The notes under the pieces are model-generated. The model did no database searches. It was given only the letters and a program-made list of their open reading frames with translations, and was not told where the DNA came from. Source: Corticicoccus populi (GTDB taxonomy: Bacteria; Bacillota; Bacilli; Staphylococcales; Salinicoccaceae). From it: a stretch of 64,000 nt of DNA. The translations under genes and the position numbers were made by a program. The stretch is from positions 992,001 through 1,056,000 of the forward strand of contig NZ_JBHUOQ010000001.1 in assembly GCF_042686195.1 (NCBI RefSeq), written 5' to 3'. Shown piece by piece: positions 34,577-43,319 of this stretch (position 1 is its first letter; each line of letters opens with the position of its first letter).

Positions 34577-36261
34577 TGTCACTTGAAAAGAACGAAGTTG
34601 GCGTATTCGCCCTCGGGGGACTTGGGGAAATTGGTAAGAACACCTATTGTGTCGAATACAAAGATGAAATCATCATCATCGATGCCGGAATTAAATTCCC
34701 GGACGATGAACATTTAGGGATTGACTACGTCATTCCAGACTACACTTATTTAAAAGAAAACGTTAATAAGATTAAAGCACTGGTTGTAACACACGGCCAC
34801 GAAGACCATATCGGCGGCATCCCGTTTTTGCTGAAAGAAATTAATGTACCGATATATTCCGGTCCGCTTGCTTTGGGACTGATTCGCAACAAACTGGAAG
34901 AGCATCATCTGCTCCGTTCCACTGAACTGATTCCAATTGAAGAAGACAGCGTTCTTAAATTTGATCACATGAGTGTTGAATTTTATTTAACTACACACTC
35001 TATACCTGAAGCATATGGTGTTGTTATCAGAACACCGGAAGGAAATATTGTTCATACGGGTGATTTTAAATTTGATTTTACGCCTGTAGGTGAGCCTGCG
35101 AATATCGCAAAAATGGCACAGCTCGGTGAAGAAGGTGTACTCTGCCTGCTTTCCGACTCCACCAATGCAACTGTACCGAATTTCACAATCAGTGAAAAAG
35201 AAGTCGGCCAGAATGTGGAAGATATATTCAGAAAATGTTCAGGTCGGATTATATTCGCAACATTCGCCTCCAACATTTACCGTGTCCAGCAGGCAATCGA
35301 AGCTGCAGTGAAATTCGATCGTAAAATATGTATCTTCGGCAGAAGCATGGAGAATAATATTAAAATCGGTACAGAACTCGGTTATATTAAAGCACCGCCT
35401 GAGACATTTATTGAACCTAAAATGATTAATAAGATTGAAAAGCATAAAGTCATGATACTCTGCACCGGCTCTCAAGGAGAACCGATGGCAGCATTATCAC
35501 GTATCGCAAATGGAACACATAAACAAATCAGCATCATTCCTGATGATACTGTCGTTTTCAGTTCCTCACCAATCCCTGGGAACACATTGAGTGTAAACCG
35601 TACGATTAATGCTCTTTATAAAGCGGGTGCTGATGTGATTCATGGAAAACTTTCCAATATCCACACATCCGGGCATGGTTCACAGGAAGAGCAGAAATTA
35701 ATGCTCCGTTTAATCAAGCCTAAATATTTCATGCCGATTCATGGTGAGTACCGTATGCTTAAACTGCATAAGGAACTCGGAATATCAACAGGTATTGAAC
35801 CTGATAATGTCTTCCTGATGAAAATCGGCGAGGTACTTGCTCTGACAAAAGACAGTGCAAAAGTCAGCCACCGGGTACAGGCAGGTACGGTATTCGTTGA
35901 CGGTATTGGAATTGGTGATATTGGAAACATTGTACTCCGTGACCGTAAAGAACTCAGTGAAGAAGGTCTCGCTATTGTCGTTGTTTCCATTGACTTTAAA
36001 AACCGTGAACTGTTAAGCGGTCCGGATATCATTTCCCGCGGCTTTGTCTATATGAGAGAATCATACGGATTGATTCGTCATTCCGAGAAGAAGATACGTG
36101 AACATATTCAGGAACTTCTTAATAATAAAGACAATGTCGAATGGTTCCATGTTAAGCAGTTGATTATTGAAGAATTGAGCAAACACTTATATCAGAAGAC
36201 AAAACGCCGTCCGATGATTCTTCCAATGATTATGAGAGTAAATGATGATAAAAAGAAATAA
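34576..36261 (+). CDS. rnjA: Ribonuclease J1
   Basis: Metallo-beta-lactamase-fold RNase with endonuclease and 5'-3' exonuclease activity, central to mRNA decay and rRNA processing. 561 aa. The zinc motif is THGHEDHIGG (His73, His75, Asp77, His78). The beta-CASP motifs include SDSTNA, GRSMENN, the SGHGSQEEQK His motif and FMPIHGEYRML. Translationally coupled to rpoY by a one-base overlap. Confidence 0.96.
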   Translation: MSLEKNEVGVFALGGLGEIGKNTYCVEYKDEIIIIDAGIKFPDDEHLGIDYVIPDYTYLKENVNKIKALVVTHGHEDHIGGIPFLLKEINVPIYSGPLALGLIRNKLEEHHLLRSTELIPIEEDSVLKFDHMSVEFYLTTHSIPEAYGVVIRTPEGNIVHTGDFKFDFTPVGEPANIAKMAQLGEEGVLCLLSDSTNATVPNFTISEKEVGQNVEDIFRKCSGRIIFATFASNIYRVQQAIEAAVKFDRKICIFGRSMENNIKIGTELGYIKAPPETFIEPKMINKIEKHKVMILCTGSQGEPMAALSRIANGTHKQISIIPDDTVVFSSSPIPGNTLSVNRTINALYKAGADVIHGKLSNIHTSGHGSQEEQKLMLRLIKPKYFMPIHGEYRMLKLHKELGISTGIEPDNVFLMKIGEVLALTKDSAKVSHRVQAGTVFVDGIGIGDIGNIVLRDRKELSEEGLAIVVVSIDFKNRELLSGPDIISRGFVYMRESYGLIRHSEKKIREHIQELLNNKDNVEWFHVKQLIIEELSKHLYQKTKRRPMILPMIMRVNDDKKK

Positions 36262-36262
36262 G

Positions 36263-36294
36263 AAAATCCTCTGCCGGCGGCAGAGGATTTTTCT
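36263..36294 (+). terminator. Terminator after rnjA
   Basis: AAAATCCTCTGCC pairs with GGCAGAGGATTTT around GGC, with TT following. It also overlaps the 3' end of the convergent ktrC gene. Confidence 0.8.
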
Positions 36295-36952
36295 ATAGCA
36301 TTACTTTTTTTTCAAACTGATTTAAATCATCATCTTCCCCTATAATAATCAAAATATCATCTTTTCTGATTTTAATTTTAGGATCCGGGTTAATTAATAT
36401 GTCATCCGATCTTTTAATCGCAATAACACTTAAGCCGAATTTCTGGCGGAAGTTTAAATCAAGCAGTGAATGACCTTCTATTTTACTGCCTGCAATATAC
36501 TCGGCAATAGAGTGATGATCACTCAACTCCAAATAATCAATGACTGAAGATGATGTTAATTTATGCGCCACTCTGCGTCCCATGTCCCGCTCCGGATGAA
36601 CAACAAGGTCTGCGCCGATCTTTTCAAGAACCCTTGCATGATAATTGTTCTTTGCCTTTACCGTTACACGTTTTACACCAATGTCTTTAAGCAGCAGTGT
36701 TGTCAAAATACTTTCCTGTATATTATCCCCTATTGCCACAATTACATTATCAAAATTTCTAAGGCCGAGATCCTTTAAAACCTGTTCCTCAGTTGTATTT
36801 GCCACTACAGAACGTGTCGCAATATCCTGATACTCATTGACAAGTTCCTCATCAATATCTATTGCCAGTACATCACAGTCAAGTTCTACCAGCTCACGAA
36901 CAATACTGCCGCCGAAACGACCGAGTCCTATGACCGCAAATTCTTTATTCAT
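36293..36952 (-). CDS. ktrC: Potassium uptake regulatory subunit KtrC/KtrA (TrkA family)
   Basis: 219-aa cytoplasmic gating subunit of a Ktr potassium channel. An N-terminal RCK Rossmann domain (FAVIGLGRFGGSIVRE) for ATP/ADP, and a C-terminal RCK_C domain (about 135-219) that binds c-di-AMP in S. aureus KtrA. The ATG at 36952 follows GGTGGGG. It is 18 bp downstream of cydB and probably co-transcribed. No partner KtrB/KtrD channel gene is in the window. Confidence 0.9.
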   Translation of the reverse strand: MNKEFAVIGLGRFGGSIVRELVELDCDVLAIDIDEELVNEYQDIATRSVVANTTEEQVLKDLGLRNFDNVIVAIGDNIQESILTTLLLKDIGVKRVTVKAKNNYHARVLEKIGADLVVHPERDMGRRVAHKLTSSSVIDYLELSDHHSIAEYIAGSKIEGHSLLDLNFRQKFGLSVIAIKRSDDILINPDPKIKIRKDDILIIIGEDDDLNQFEKKVML

Positions 36953-36970
36953 ATTCCCCACCAACTGTTA

Positions 36971-38002
36971 TTAATATTTGTCATTCTTCCCCTGCACATA
37001 ATCTTTATCAAATATAAAGAGTCTCATTACTAATATTAAACTTGGAATAAGCATTAATAAACCAAGTATAAATACAATAGTCAGGCTGAAAGCCATTGTT
37101 TCATTTACTACAGACGTTTCAATATCAATATAAGGATACAATATATACGGCAGTTTACTTAGACCGTATCCAAAAAATGCAAAGGCAAACTGAAGCATAA
37201 TTAAAATAAATGCGAGACCAAAATTTCTTTTTTTCCATATAAGAAGAATGGCAACCGCCATTGCTGCAAGACTAAGGCCGAAAAGATACCAGTAGTTCTG
37301 TGCATTAATAAAATGCTCATAGTTATGATCTCTTAAACCGAGAAAAGTAAACTGTGATATCACAAGCATCGGAAGTGTCCAGATTAAAAACCAGCTGCGT
37401 GTAACTTCCATCGCACCTTTATTATTTGCTTTCGCTGCATAATAAGTCAAGAATCCGCTTGATATATATAAAACAGATATGATTGCTAAAAAGACAACTG
37501 ACCATGCATAAGTTGAGAAAAACAGTTCTGTCAGGTCAAGTTGAAGTCCGCTTTGATCTTCTATAATATATCCGCCTTCTGATATTACCAGAACAACAGA
37601 AAGTGATGCAGGAATCAGAAGTCCCGTCACACCGTATAAAAATGCCCATGACATTTTAGGTGTGACATTATACGAATTAAACGCATAATAACTGCCGCGT
37701 ATAGAAAGCAGAATCAATGCAATACTTCCGGGTATTAGAAGTGTCGTCCCTAAATAATAAGCTGTATCAGGATAAAAACCGACAATTCCAACGAAGAAAA
37801 ACACAAAGAACACGTTGGTAATTTCCCAGACAGGGCTTAAATACCTTTGAATAATACCACTGATGAGCTGATGCTTCCCTGTTTTCATCGCATAGTAATT
37901 AAAGAAGCCGGCACCAAAGTCAATTGATGCGACAATGACATACCCGTATAAGAAAGTCCATAAGACCGTGATTCCAATCAATTCATAATTTAAATCCGGC
38001 AT
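36971..38002 (-). CDS. cydB: Cytochrome bd-type ubiquinol/menaquinol oxidase subunit II
   Basis: 343-aa membrane subunit with about nine helices, partner of CydA in a high-affinity quinol oxidase. It starts with the typical LIGITVLWTFLYGYVIVASIDFGAGFF segment and continues with RYLSPVWEITNVFFVFFFVG. Its ATG overlaps the cydA stop by one base (TAATG), so the pair is translationally coupled. Confidence 0.94.
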   Translation of the reverse strand: MPDLNYELIGITVLWTFLYGYVIVASIDFGAGFFNYYAMKTGKHQLISGIIQRYLSPVWEITNVFFVFFFVGIVGFYPDTAYYLGTTLLIPGSIALILLSIRGSYYAFNSYNVTPKMSWAFLYGVTGLLIPASLSVVLVISEGGYIIEDQSGLQLDLTELFFSTYAWSVVFLAIISVLYISSGFLTYYAAKANNKGAMEVTRSWFLIWTLPMLVISQFTFLGLRDHNYEHFINAQNYWYLFGLSLAAMAVAILLIWKKRNFGLAFILIMLQFAFAFFGYGLSKLPYILYPYIDIETSVVNETMAFSLTIVFILGLLMLIPSLILVMRLFIFDKDYVQGKNDKY

Positions 38003-39348
38003 TATTCATCACCTCTCTTACCGTAATATTCCAGTCTCGATGCTTCAGCCGACTGATCTTTATACATTTTGAGCAGCACATATACGCATGTAAACCCAAG
38101 TACTGCATACAGGCCGACAAACGCAAGCAGGGTTACACCAAGACCATCTGCATTCGTCACAGCTTCGGACACTTTCATATAACCACGCAGTATCCATGGC
38201 TGACGACCCATTTCGGCTAAGAACCAGCCGGCTTCAATCGCAAGCATTGATAACGGTCCAGCCAGAACATAGGCATATAATAGTGATGGATGATGTTCAT
38301 TTAAACCTTTAGTGAATTTAGCAATGAAGTAAAGCACCGATATACCGAATGCATACATTCCAAATACCACCATCAAATCAAAGAAATAATGAATAATCAG
38401 AGGCGGATGTTCATCCTCAGGTATATCATTCAGTCCTGTCACCTCTGTATCAAAAGAGTTTCCTGACAGGAAGCTTAACATCCATGGTATTCTGATTTCA
38501 TAATTCACTTCCTGATTTTCTTCATCAAGAACTCCGAACAATATTAAATCCGCGTGGCTTTCAGTCTCAAAATGCCATTCCATCGCAGCTAATTTCTCAG
38601 GCTGTTCCTCATGTAAAAATTTAGCTGAAAAATCTCCTGCAAGCATTGTTAAAAGTCCAAAAACAACACCCATGGACATCATTACTTTAAGCCCTTTTTT
38701 ATGATACTCCCGGTCCTCTTTAAACTTGCTTCTAATTAATTTAAAAGCAGCAATGGAACCAAGGATAAATATCGCAGTCATATACGCAGTTGCGACGACA
38801 TGGAATACCCTCACCCATGTAGACGGATTGAACATGGCTGCGATTGGATCAATATTTACAAAAGTATCTGCTGTCAATTCAAATCCTGCCGGTGTATTCA
38901 TGAAAGAATTCACCGTCGTAATGAAAAATGCAGAAAGTGTTGAACCTATGACAACCGGTATTGTTAATATCCAGTGATGCCATGGATTTTTGAAACGATC
39001 CCACGTATAAAGATAAATACCTAAAAATATTGCTTCAAAAAAGAATGCAAAAGTTTCCATGAATAACGGCAGTGCGATAATCTGCCCGCCGAGTCTCATG
39101 AACTCAGGCCAGATTAATGATAACTGCAGACCAATAATCGTACCCGTCACTACGCCTACTGCGACAGTGACTGTAAATCCTTTGGCAATCCTGCGTGCCA
39201 TTGTTAAATAGTGTGAATCATTCTTTTTTATACCTAAAAATTCAAGAACCATGATTGCAACCGGTATACCTACACCCAGGGTTGCGAATATAATATGAAA
39301 ACCAAGAGTAGCCGCTGTGATGACTCTTCCCAGAATAACGTCTTCCAT
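38002..39348 (-). CDS. cydA: Cytochrome bd-type oxidase subunit I
   Basis: 448-aa heme-bearing subunit with about nine helices. The axial His18 lies in LGFHIIFATLGVG. FMETFAFFFEAIFLGIYLYTWDR and the Trp/Gly-rich GRQPWILRGYM are family signatures. The Q-loop is of the short type seen in Firmicutes CydA. The ATG at 39348 follows GAGGGGTG and directly abuts the stop codon of a possible 10-codon leader ORF. Confidence 0.94.
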   Translation of the reverse strand: MEDVILGRVITAATLGFHIIFATLGVGIPVAIMVLEFLGIKKNDSHYLTMARRIAKGFTVTVAVGVVTGTIIGLQLSLIWPEFMRLGGQIIALPLFMETFAFFFEAIFLGIYLYTWDRFKNPWHHWILTIPVVIGSTLSAFFITTVNSFMNTPAGFELTADTFVNIDPIAAMFNPSTWVRVFHVVATAYMTAIFILGSIAAFKLIRSKFKEDREYHKKGLKVMMSMGVVFGLLTMLAGDFSAKFLHEEQPEKLAAMEWHFETESHADLILFGVLDEENQEVNYEIRIPWMLSFLSGNSFDTEVTGLNDIPEDEHPPLIIHYFFDLMVVFGMYAFGISVLYFIAKFTKGLNEHHPSLLYAYVLAGPLSMLAIEAGWFLAEMGRQPWILRGYMKVSEAVTNADGLGVTLLAFVGLYAVLGFTCVYVLLKMYKDQSAEASRLEYYGKRGDE

Positions 39349-39381
39349 TTAGTAACACCCCTCATTCTTACGTCTTATCAT
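39349..39381 (-). CDS. Possible 10-aa leader peptide of cydA
   Basis: AGGAGG is followed after four bases by ATG; the ORF encodes MIRRKNEGCY and its TAA is directly followed by the cydA ATG. Too short to judge by coding statistics; the ribosome site spacing is a little tight. It could couple or attenuate cydA translation, or be chance. Confidence 0.25.
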   Translation of the reverse strand: MIRRKNEGCY

Positions 39382-39414
39382 TATACCTCCTATCACCATA
39401 AAATGATTGCCATA

Positions 39415-39455
39415 ACTATAAAAATCTAATGACATTTTTGTGAATTAATTATCAT
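39415..39455 (-). promoter_or_regulatory. cydAB promoter with Rex-like operator
   Basis: Minus strand: TTCACA (39444-39439), an 18-bp spacer, then TATAGT (39420-39415). The -35 box is inside TTGTGAATTAATTATCAT (39438-39455), which matches the Rex consensus TTGTGAAWWWWTTCACAA at 15 of 18 positions. Rex (NADH sensor) represses respiratory and fermentative genes in staphylococci. The left half is perfect, the right half poor. Confidence 0.45.
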
Positions 39456-39469
39456 ACTTTAAAATTAAA

Positions 39470-39505
39470 TAAAAACCGGAGCAGAATACTCTGCCCCGAT
39501 TTTAA
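39470..39505 (-). terminator. Terminator of ptsHI
   Basis: AAAATCGGGGCAGA pairs with TCTGCTCCGGTTTT around a four-base loop, followed by T-rich sequence on the minus strand. Confidence 0.8.
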
Positions 39506-39509
39506 AATA

Positions 39510-41231
39510 TTAACGTTCTGTAAACTCTTTAACAAGTTTAAGAACATCTTCAGTATTTTTAGCTTTTAATGCTGCTGATGCAAGCTGTTCCATATCCGCT
39601 TTATTCAGTTCGGAAATCTGGCGTCTTGCTTTCAATATGCTTGTGCCGCTCATAGAGAATTCATCCAAACCGAGTCCTAGCAGAAGCGGTACCGCATGAG
39701 TGTCGCCGGCCATTTCTCCGCACATGCCTGTCCATTTACCTTCATTATGAGATGCCTGAATAACATTTTGAATTAAACGCAGTAATGCAGGGTGGTAAGG
39801 CTGATACAAATAGCTGACTTTTTCATTCATTCTGTCTGCTGCCATTGTATATTGGATTAAATCATTTGTACCGATACTGAAGAAGTCTACTTCTTTAGCA
39901 AATTGATCTGCAAGAACTGCAGTTGATGGAATCTCAACCATAATTCCGACTTCAATATCATCTTTAACTTCGATACCTTCTGATTTCAAATTCTCTTTCT
40001 CTTCCAGTAACAATGCTTTTGCCTCATTAAATTCTTCAAGTGTCGCAATCATTGGGAACATGATTTTCAAGTTTCCGTGTACACTTGAACGCAATAACGC
40101 ACGAAGCTGTGTTCTGAATAAATCCTGATTTTCAAGAGCCATACGAATCGCACGGTATCCGAGAAACGGATTCATTTCTTTTGGAAGATCCAAATACGGC
40201 AGTTCTTTATCTCCACCGATATCGATGGTTCGGACAACAACTGGTTTCCCGTCCATGCCTTCTAAAACGGCTTTATATGATTCATACTGCTCATCCTCAG
40301 TCGGAAGTTCATTACGCCCCATATATAGGAATTCTGTACGGAAAAGTCCAACACCTTCTGCACCATGACGTACAGCACCTTCAACATCTTCAGGTGTACC
40401 GATATTCGCAGCCAGTTCAACATGAACACCATCATTGGTTTCAGTTTTACTGTCCACAAGTTTAAGAAGTTCTTCTTTTTCAGCAAGTACTTCTTTTTCT
40501 TTCTCTCTGTATGCCAGGATTTCATCTTCAGACGGATGTATAATTACATCACCTGTCGTACCGTCAACAATGATTGTTTCACCAATCACAGCTTCTTCAG
40601 TCACATTTTTCGTACCTACTACTGCAGGTATTTCAAGTGACCGTGACATGATTGCAGAGTGTGAAGTACGTCCGCCGATATTTGTTACAAAGCCTTTAAC
40701 AAATTTCTTGTCGAGCTGTGCTGTATCGGACGGCGTTAAGTCTTCAGCAACTATGACAACAGGTTCTGAGATATTTGCAGGGTTTGGAAGTTCTTTACCC
40801 AGCATATGCGCAAGTACGCGCTTAGATACATCTTTAATATCAGCAGCACGTTCCTGCATGTACTCATTATCCATTGATTCAAAAATAGTTACAAACTGAT
40901 CACGTGTTTCAACGAGCGCCTGAGGTGCACTTTTCAGACCGTTAATCGCTGTTTCAATCGGTCCCAAAAATTCAGGGTCGTCAAGGACTAATAAATGCGC
41001 ATCAAAGATAGCAGCATGTTCAGGCCCGACAACTTCCTCAGCATGATTACGTATCTTAGTTACTTCTACTTTGGATTGGTTAAAGCTGTTTTTGAAGTTT
41101 TCAAGCTCGCTGCCCAGCTCTCCTTCTTCAATTGTTTTTTTCTTAAAACTGAGGTCCGGTTCTTCAAGGGAATACACTTTTTCAATTGCAATCCCGTCAC
41201 TTGCACCGATACCCTTAAGAATGTTTGACAT
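39510..41231 (-). CDS. ptsI: Phosphoenolpyruvate-protein phosphotransferase (enzyme I)
   Basis: First enzyme of the sugar phosphotransferase system: transfers phosphate from PEP to HPr. 573 aa. The phosphorylated His is in GGRTSHSAIMSRS (about residue 190). The PEP-binding barrel carries FRTEFLYMGR, the Mg/PEP site segments VVVRTIDIGGDKELPY and FFSIGTNDLIQYTMAADR, and the catalytic Cys in WTGMCGEMAGD. Its start overlaps the ptsH stop by one base. Confidence 0.96.
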   Translation of the reverse strand: MSNILKGIGASDGIAIEKVYSLEEPDLSFKKKTIEEGELGSELENFKNSFNQSKVEVTKIRNHAEEVVGPEHAAIFDAHLLVLDDPEFLGPIETAINGLKSAPQALVETRDQFVTIFESMDNEYMQERAADIKDVSKRVLAHMLGKELPNPANISEPVVIVAEDLTPSDTAQLDKKFVKGFVTNIGGRTSHSAIMSRSLEIPAVVGTKNVTEEAVIGETIIVDGTTGDVIIHPSEDEILAYREKEKEVLAEKEELLKLVDSKTETNDGVHVELAANIGTPEDVEGAVRHGAEGVGLFRTEFLYMGRNELPTEDEQYESYKAVLEGMDGKPVVVRTIDIGGDKELPYLDLPKEMNPFLGYRAIRMALENQDLFRTQLRALLRSSVHGNLKIMFPMIATLEEFNEAKALLLEEKENLKSEGIEVKDDIEVGIMVEIPSTAVLADQFAKEVDFFSIGTNDLIQYTMAADRMNEKVSYLYQPYHPALLRLIQNVIQASHNEGKWTGMCGEMAGDTHAVPLLLGLGLDEFSMSGTSILKARRQISELNKADMEQLASAALKAKNTEDVLKLVKEFTER

Positions 41232-41497
41232 TATGAAGTCAATCCTTCTTTAGAAAGAGTTTCTGTAATTGCAGCAAGTGCATCTGTTTCATCATCACCT
41301 TCAGCATATACAGTAACTTCTGAATCTTTACCAACTCCAAGTGACATAACACCCATAATTGATTTTAAGTTTACTTTTTTACTGTTATATTCAAGCTGAA
41401 TATCTGAATCAAATTTAGAAGCAGTTTGTACCAAGATTGTTGCCGGTCTAGCGTGAATTCCTGTTTCGTCTGTAATAAAAAATGATTTTTGTTCCAT
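41231..41497 (-). CDS. ptsH: Phosphocarrier protein HPr
   Basis: 88 aa. His15 in TGIHARPA accepts phosphate from enzyme I; Ser46 in LKSIMGVMSLG is the regulatory site phosphorylated by HPr kinase, allowing HPr to act with CcpA. The latter fits the cre site seen before pycA. The ATG follows AAAAGGAG. Coupled to ptsI by a one-base overlap. Confidence 0.97.
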   Translation of the reverse strand: MEQKSFFITDETGIHARPATILVQTASKFDSDIQLEYNSKKVNLKSIMGVMSLGVGKDSEVTVYAEGDDETDALAAITETLSKEGLTS

Positions 41498-41623
41498 GTG
41501 TGTAAACTCCTTTTATAGTTCAAATTTAAATTATGTTTTGTCATGATACATCATGATTACTATACATTGTAGCATGGATACAGCTTTTTTATCCACTAGA
41601 TGTGCAATTTTATGAAAAGGGTT

Positions 41624-42079
41624 TTATAATGATTCTTTTTCCTTTAAATACTGCACACATTTATCAACATGATTGTCTCCTAATTTCTTCATCAGTACGT
41701 AACTGATAACTGCACCGACAACGAGACTAATGATGTTTACAATATTAAAGCGTTTGAACTTTACGCCCTTTATCACTTTACTGAAAATGTAAGGTGTCAC
41801 TCGTTTTGCGATAAACTCACTGCCCATACTTGTCGCAGTTACAGCAGCTCTTACAGCAAAGTCGTCGCTTGTACTGACAACATCAGCGTGGTCAATACCA
41901 AAAACGTCTTCAATCTCATCAGTGATATCATTCATCAGCTTCATATCAGTTCCAATATCCAGAAACGGGATTGGAAGTGCTGCAGCTAAACTTGAAATCC
42001 TTGCTTTTTTCTTAACAAGTTCTCTTGCTGTCTGTTCTTTCTGATTAATATCATCCTGTGTTACTAAGTTCTGAGCCAT
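41624..42079 (-). CDS. DUF697-like small membrane-associated protein
   Basis: 151 aa with an N-terminal helical, basic segment, then ISSLAAALPIPFLDIGTDMKLMNDITDEIEDVFGI, which resembles the LPIPFLD motif of DUF697 proteins. A C-terminal hydrophobic helix at about 115-130 (VNIISLVVGAVISYVLMKKL) follows. No GTPase domain is present. Function unknown. The ATG follows TAGGAGGG. It stands alone between ptsH and a methyltransferase gene. Confidence 0.65.
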   Translation of the reverse strand: MAQNLVTQDDINQKEQTARELVKKKARISSLAAALPIPFLDIGTDMKLMNDITDEIEDVFGIDHADVVSTSDDFAVRAAVTATSMGSEFIAKRVTPYIFSKVIKGVKFKRFNIVNIISLVVGAVISYVLMKKLGDNHVDKCVQYLKEKESL

Positions 42080-42140
42080 ATTATTCCCTCCTAAATAAGA
42101 ATCCTGGTATTATAATGCCCTGTTTCCATTATTTTAAAAC

Positions 42141-43319
42141 TTAAACCAGTTTAATTGTTACAATGTTTAAATATTTACCGTTCTTATATCCTTTTGATGT
42201 CGGAAAATCTTTAGGGAGTCCTTTTACATCAACCAGTTCATATTTTTGATTATTCTTTTTTAAAGTCTGATCAATATCCTTTTTAAATTGATTCAGAGTA
42301 TAGGTTTCAAGATTCTGGCTTAAAATCAATGTCCCTTGGCTGCTTAATACCTCAAGTGCACCTTCAATTAGCTTCGGATAATCTCTTGCCACTTTAAACA
42401 CTTTTTTCTTATTGCGGGAAAAGCTCGGAGGGTCAATGAGTATCACATCAAAACGATGATTATGTCTCTTCGCATATTTTAAATAATCAAATGTATCCAT
42501 GATATGAATATCATGTGCGTCCATAGGAAGGTTGTTAATATTAAAATTATCAGTTACCAGTTCTTTTGTACGCCCTGCAAGGTCAACGCTTGTAGTGCTC
42601 ATACCATTCATAGCAGCAGCAACTGAAAATGAACCGCTGTAGCTGAATAAATTTAAGAATCGCTGTGGAGATCCGCCGTTCATTTTCAGGAGCATTTTCC
42701 TTGTTTCACGCTGGTCCAAAAAGAGGCCTGTCATCGGTCCTGAAGATAAATCAACATTATATGAAACACCTGATTCCTGTACCGCAAGAGGGAAAGAAAC
42801 ATTCCCCGTAATATGATTATTTTCAATCACCATCCGGCTGTCTACACTGAATCTTTTCTGCTCTGTAATAGATGCCGGATTCATGGTTTTAATCAAAATC
42901 TTAAAAATCTGCTCCCTGATTTTATAAATCCCGGTCGAATAAAAAGTCACCAGCAAATGTCCGTTGAAATACTCAATAGAAAGTCCGCCGATACCGTCAC
43001 CAATTTCATTAAACAGACGGAACACATTGGTCCCTTCCTCATTAAACAACGGCGTACGGCGTTCAACCGCTTCCGTTATTTTCTTTTCTATAAAGTACTG
43101 GTCAACTGTTTCATTCTCATCCTTTGTCAATATCCATCCTTCAGCTTTCTGTTCAAAGCTCATCATTGCAGTTCCGATATATTTACCGAAATGGTCTGTT
43201 ACACGCAGAATTTCACCATCCCGGAGAAATAAATCTTCGCTTAAATCTCCTTTTTCAATCGCAAGTTTTCCCTGGTAAAATTGCTTTTCGTTTCCTTTTG
43301 TCAGTTGAATTGTATTCAT
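42141..43319 (-). CDS. Class I SAM-dependent methyltransferase, RlmI/RlmK-like (COG1092)
   Basis: 392 aa: an N-terminal PUA-like domain (about 1-75, QFYQGKLAIEKGDL...), an EEHEE-like middle, and a C-terminal Rossmann methyltransferase domain with the SAM loop LNLFSYSGSFSVAAAMNG and the catalytic-region motif VILIDPPSFSRNKK. The residues after the next strand read LILSQNLE, where RlmI-type m5C enzymes carry a catalytic Cys. The whole protein has no cysteine. It is therefore more like the RlmK half of RlmKL (SNN at this place) and may not be a cytosine-C5 enzyme. Target unknown. The ATG follows TAAGGAG. Confidence 0.8.
   Translation of the reverse strand: MNTIQLTKGNEKQFYQGKLAIEKGDLSEDLFLRDGEILRVTDHFGKYIGTAMMSFEQKAEGWILTKDENETVDQYFIEKKITEAVERRTPLFNEEGTNVFRLFNEIGDGIGGLSIEYFNGHLLVTFYSTGIYKIREQIFKILIKTMNPASITEQKRFSVDSRMVIENNHITGNVSFPLAVQESGVSYNVDLSSGPMTGLFLDQRETRKMLLKMNGGSPQRFLNLFSYSGSFSVAAAMNGMSTTSVDLAGRTKELVTDNFNINNLPMDAHDIHIMDTFDYLKYAKRHNHRFDVILIDPPSFSRNKKKVFKVARDYPKLIEGALEVLSSQGTLILSQNLETYTLNQFKKDIDQTLKKNNQKYELVDVKGLPKDFPTSKGYKNGKYLNIVTIKLV

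Noticed and set aside
40435..40899. 154-codon open frame antisense to ptsI
   Set aside because: The ptsI frame is certain from motifs; the antisense product has no family features or start signals.
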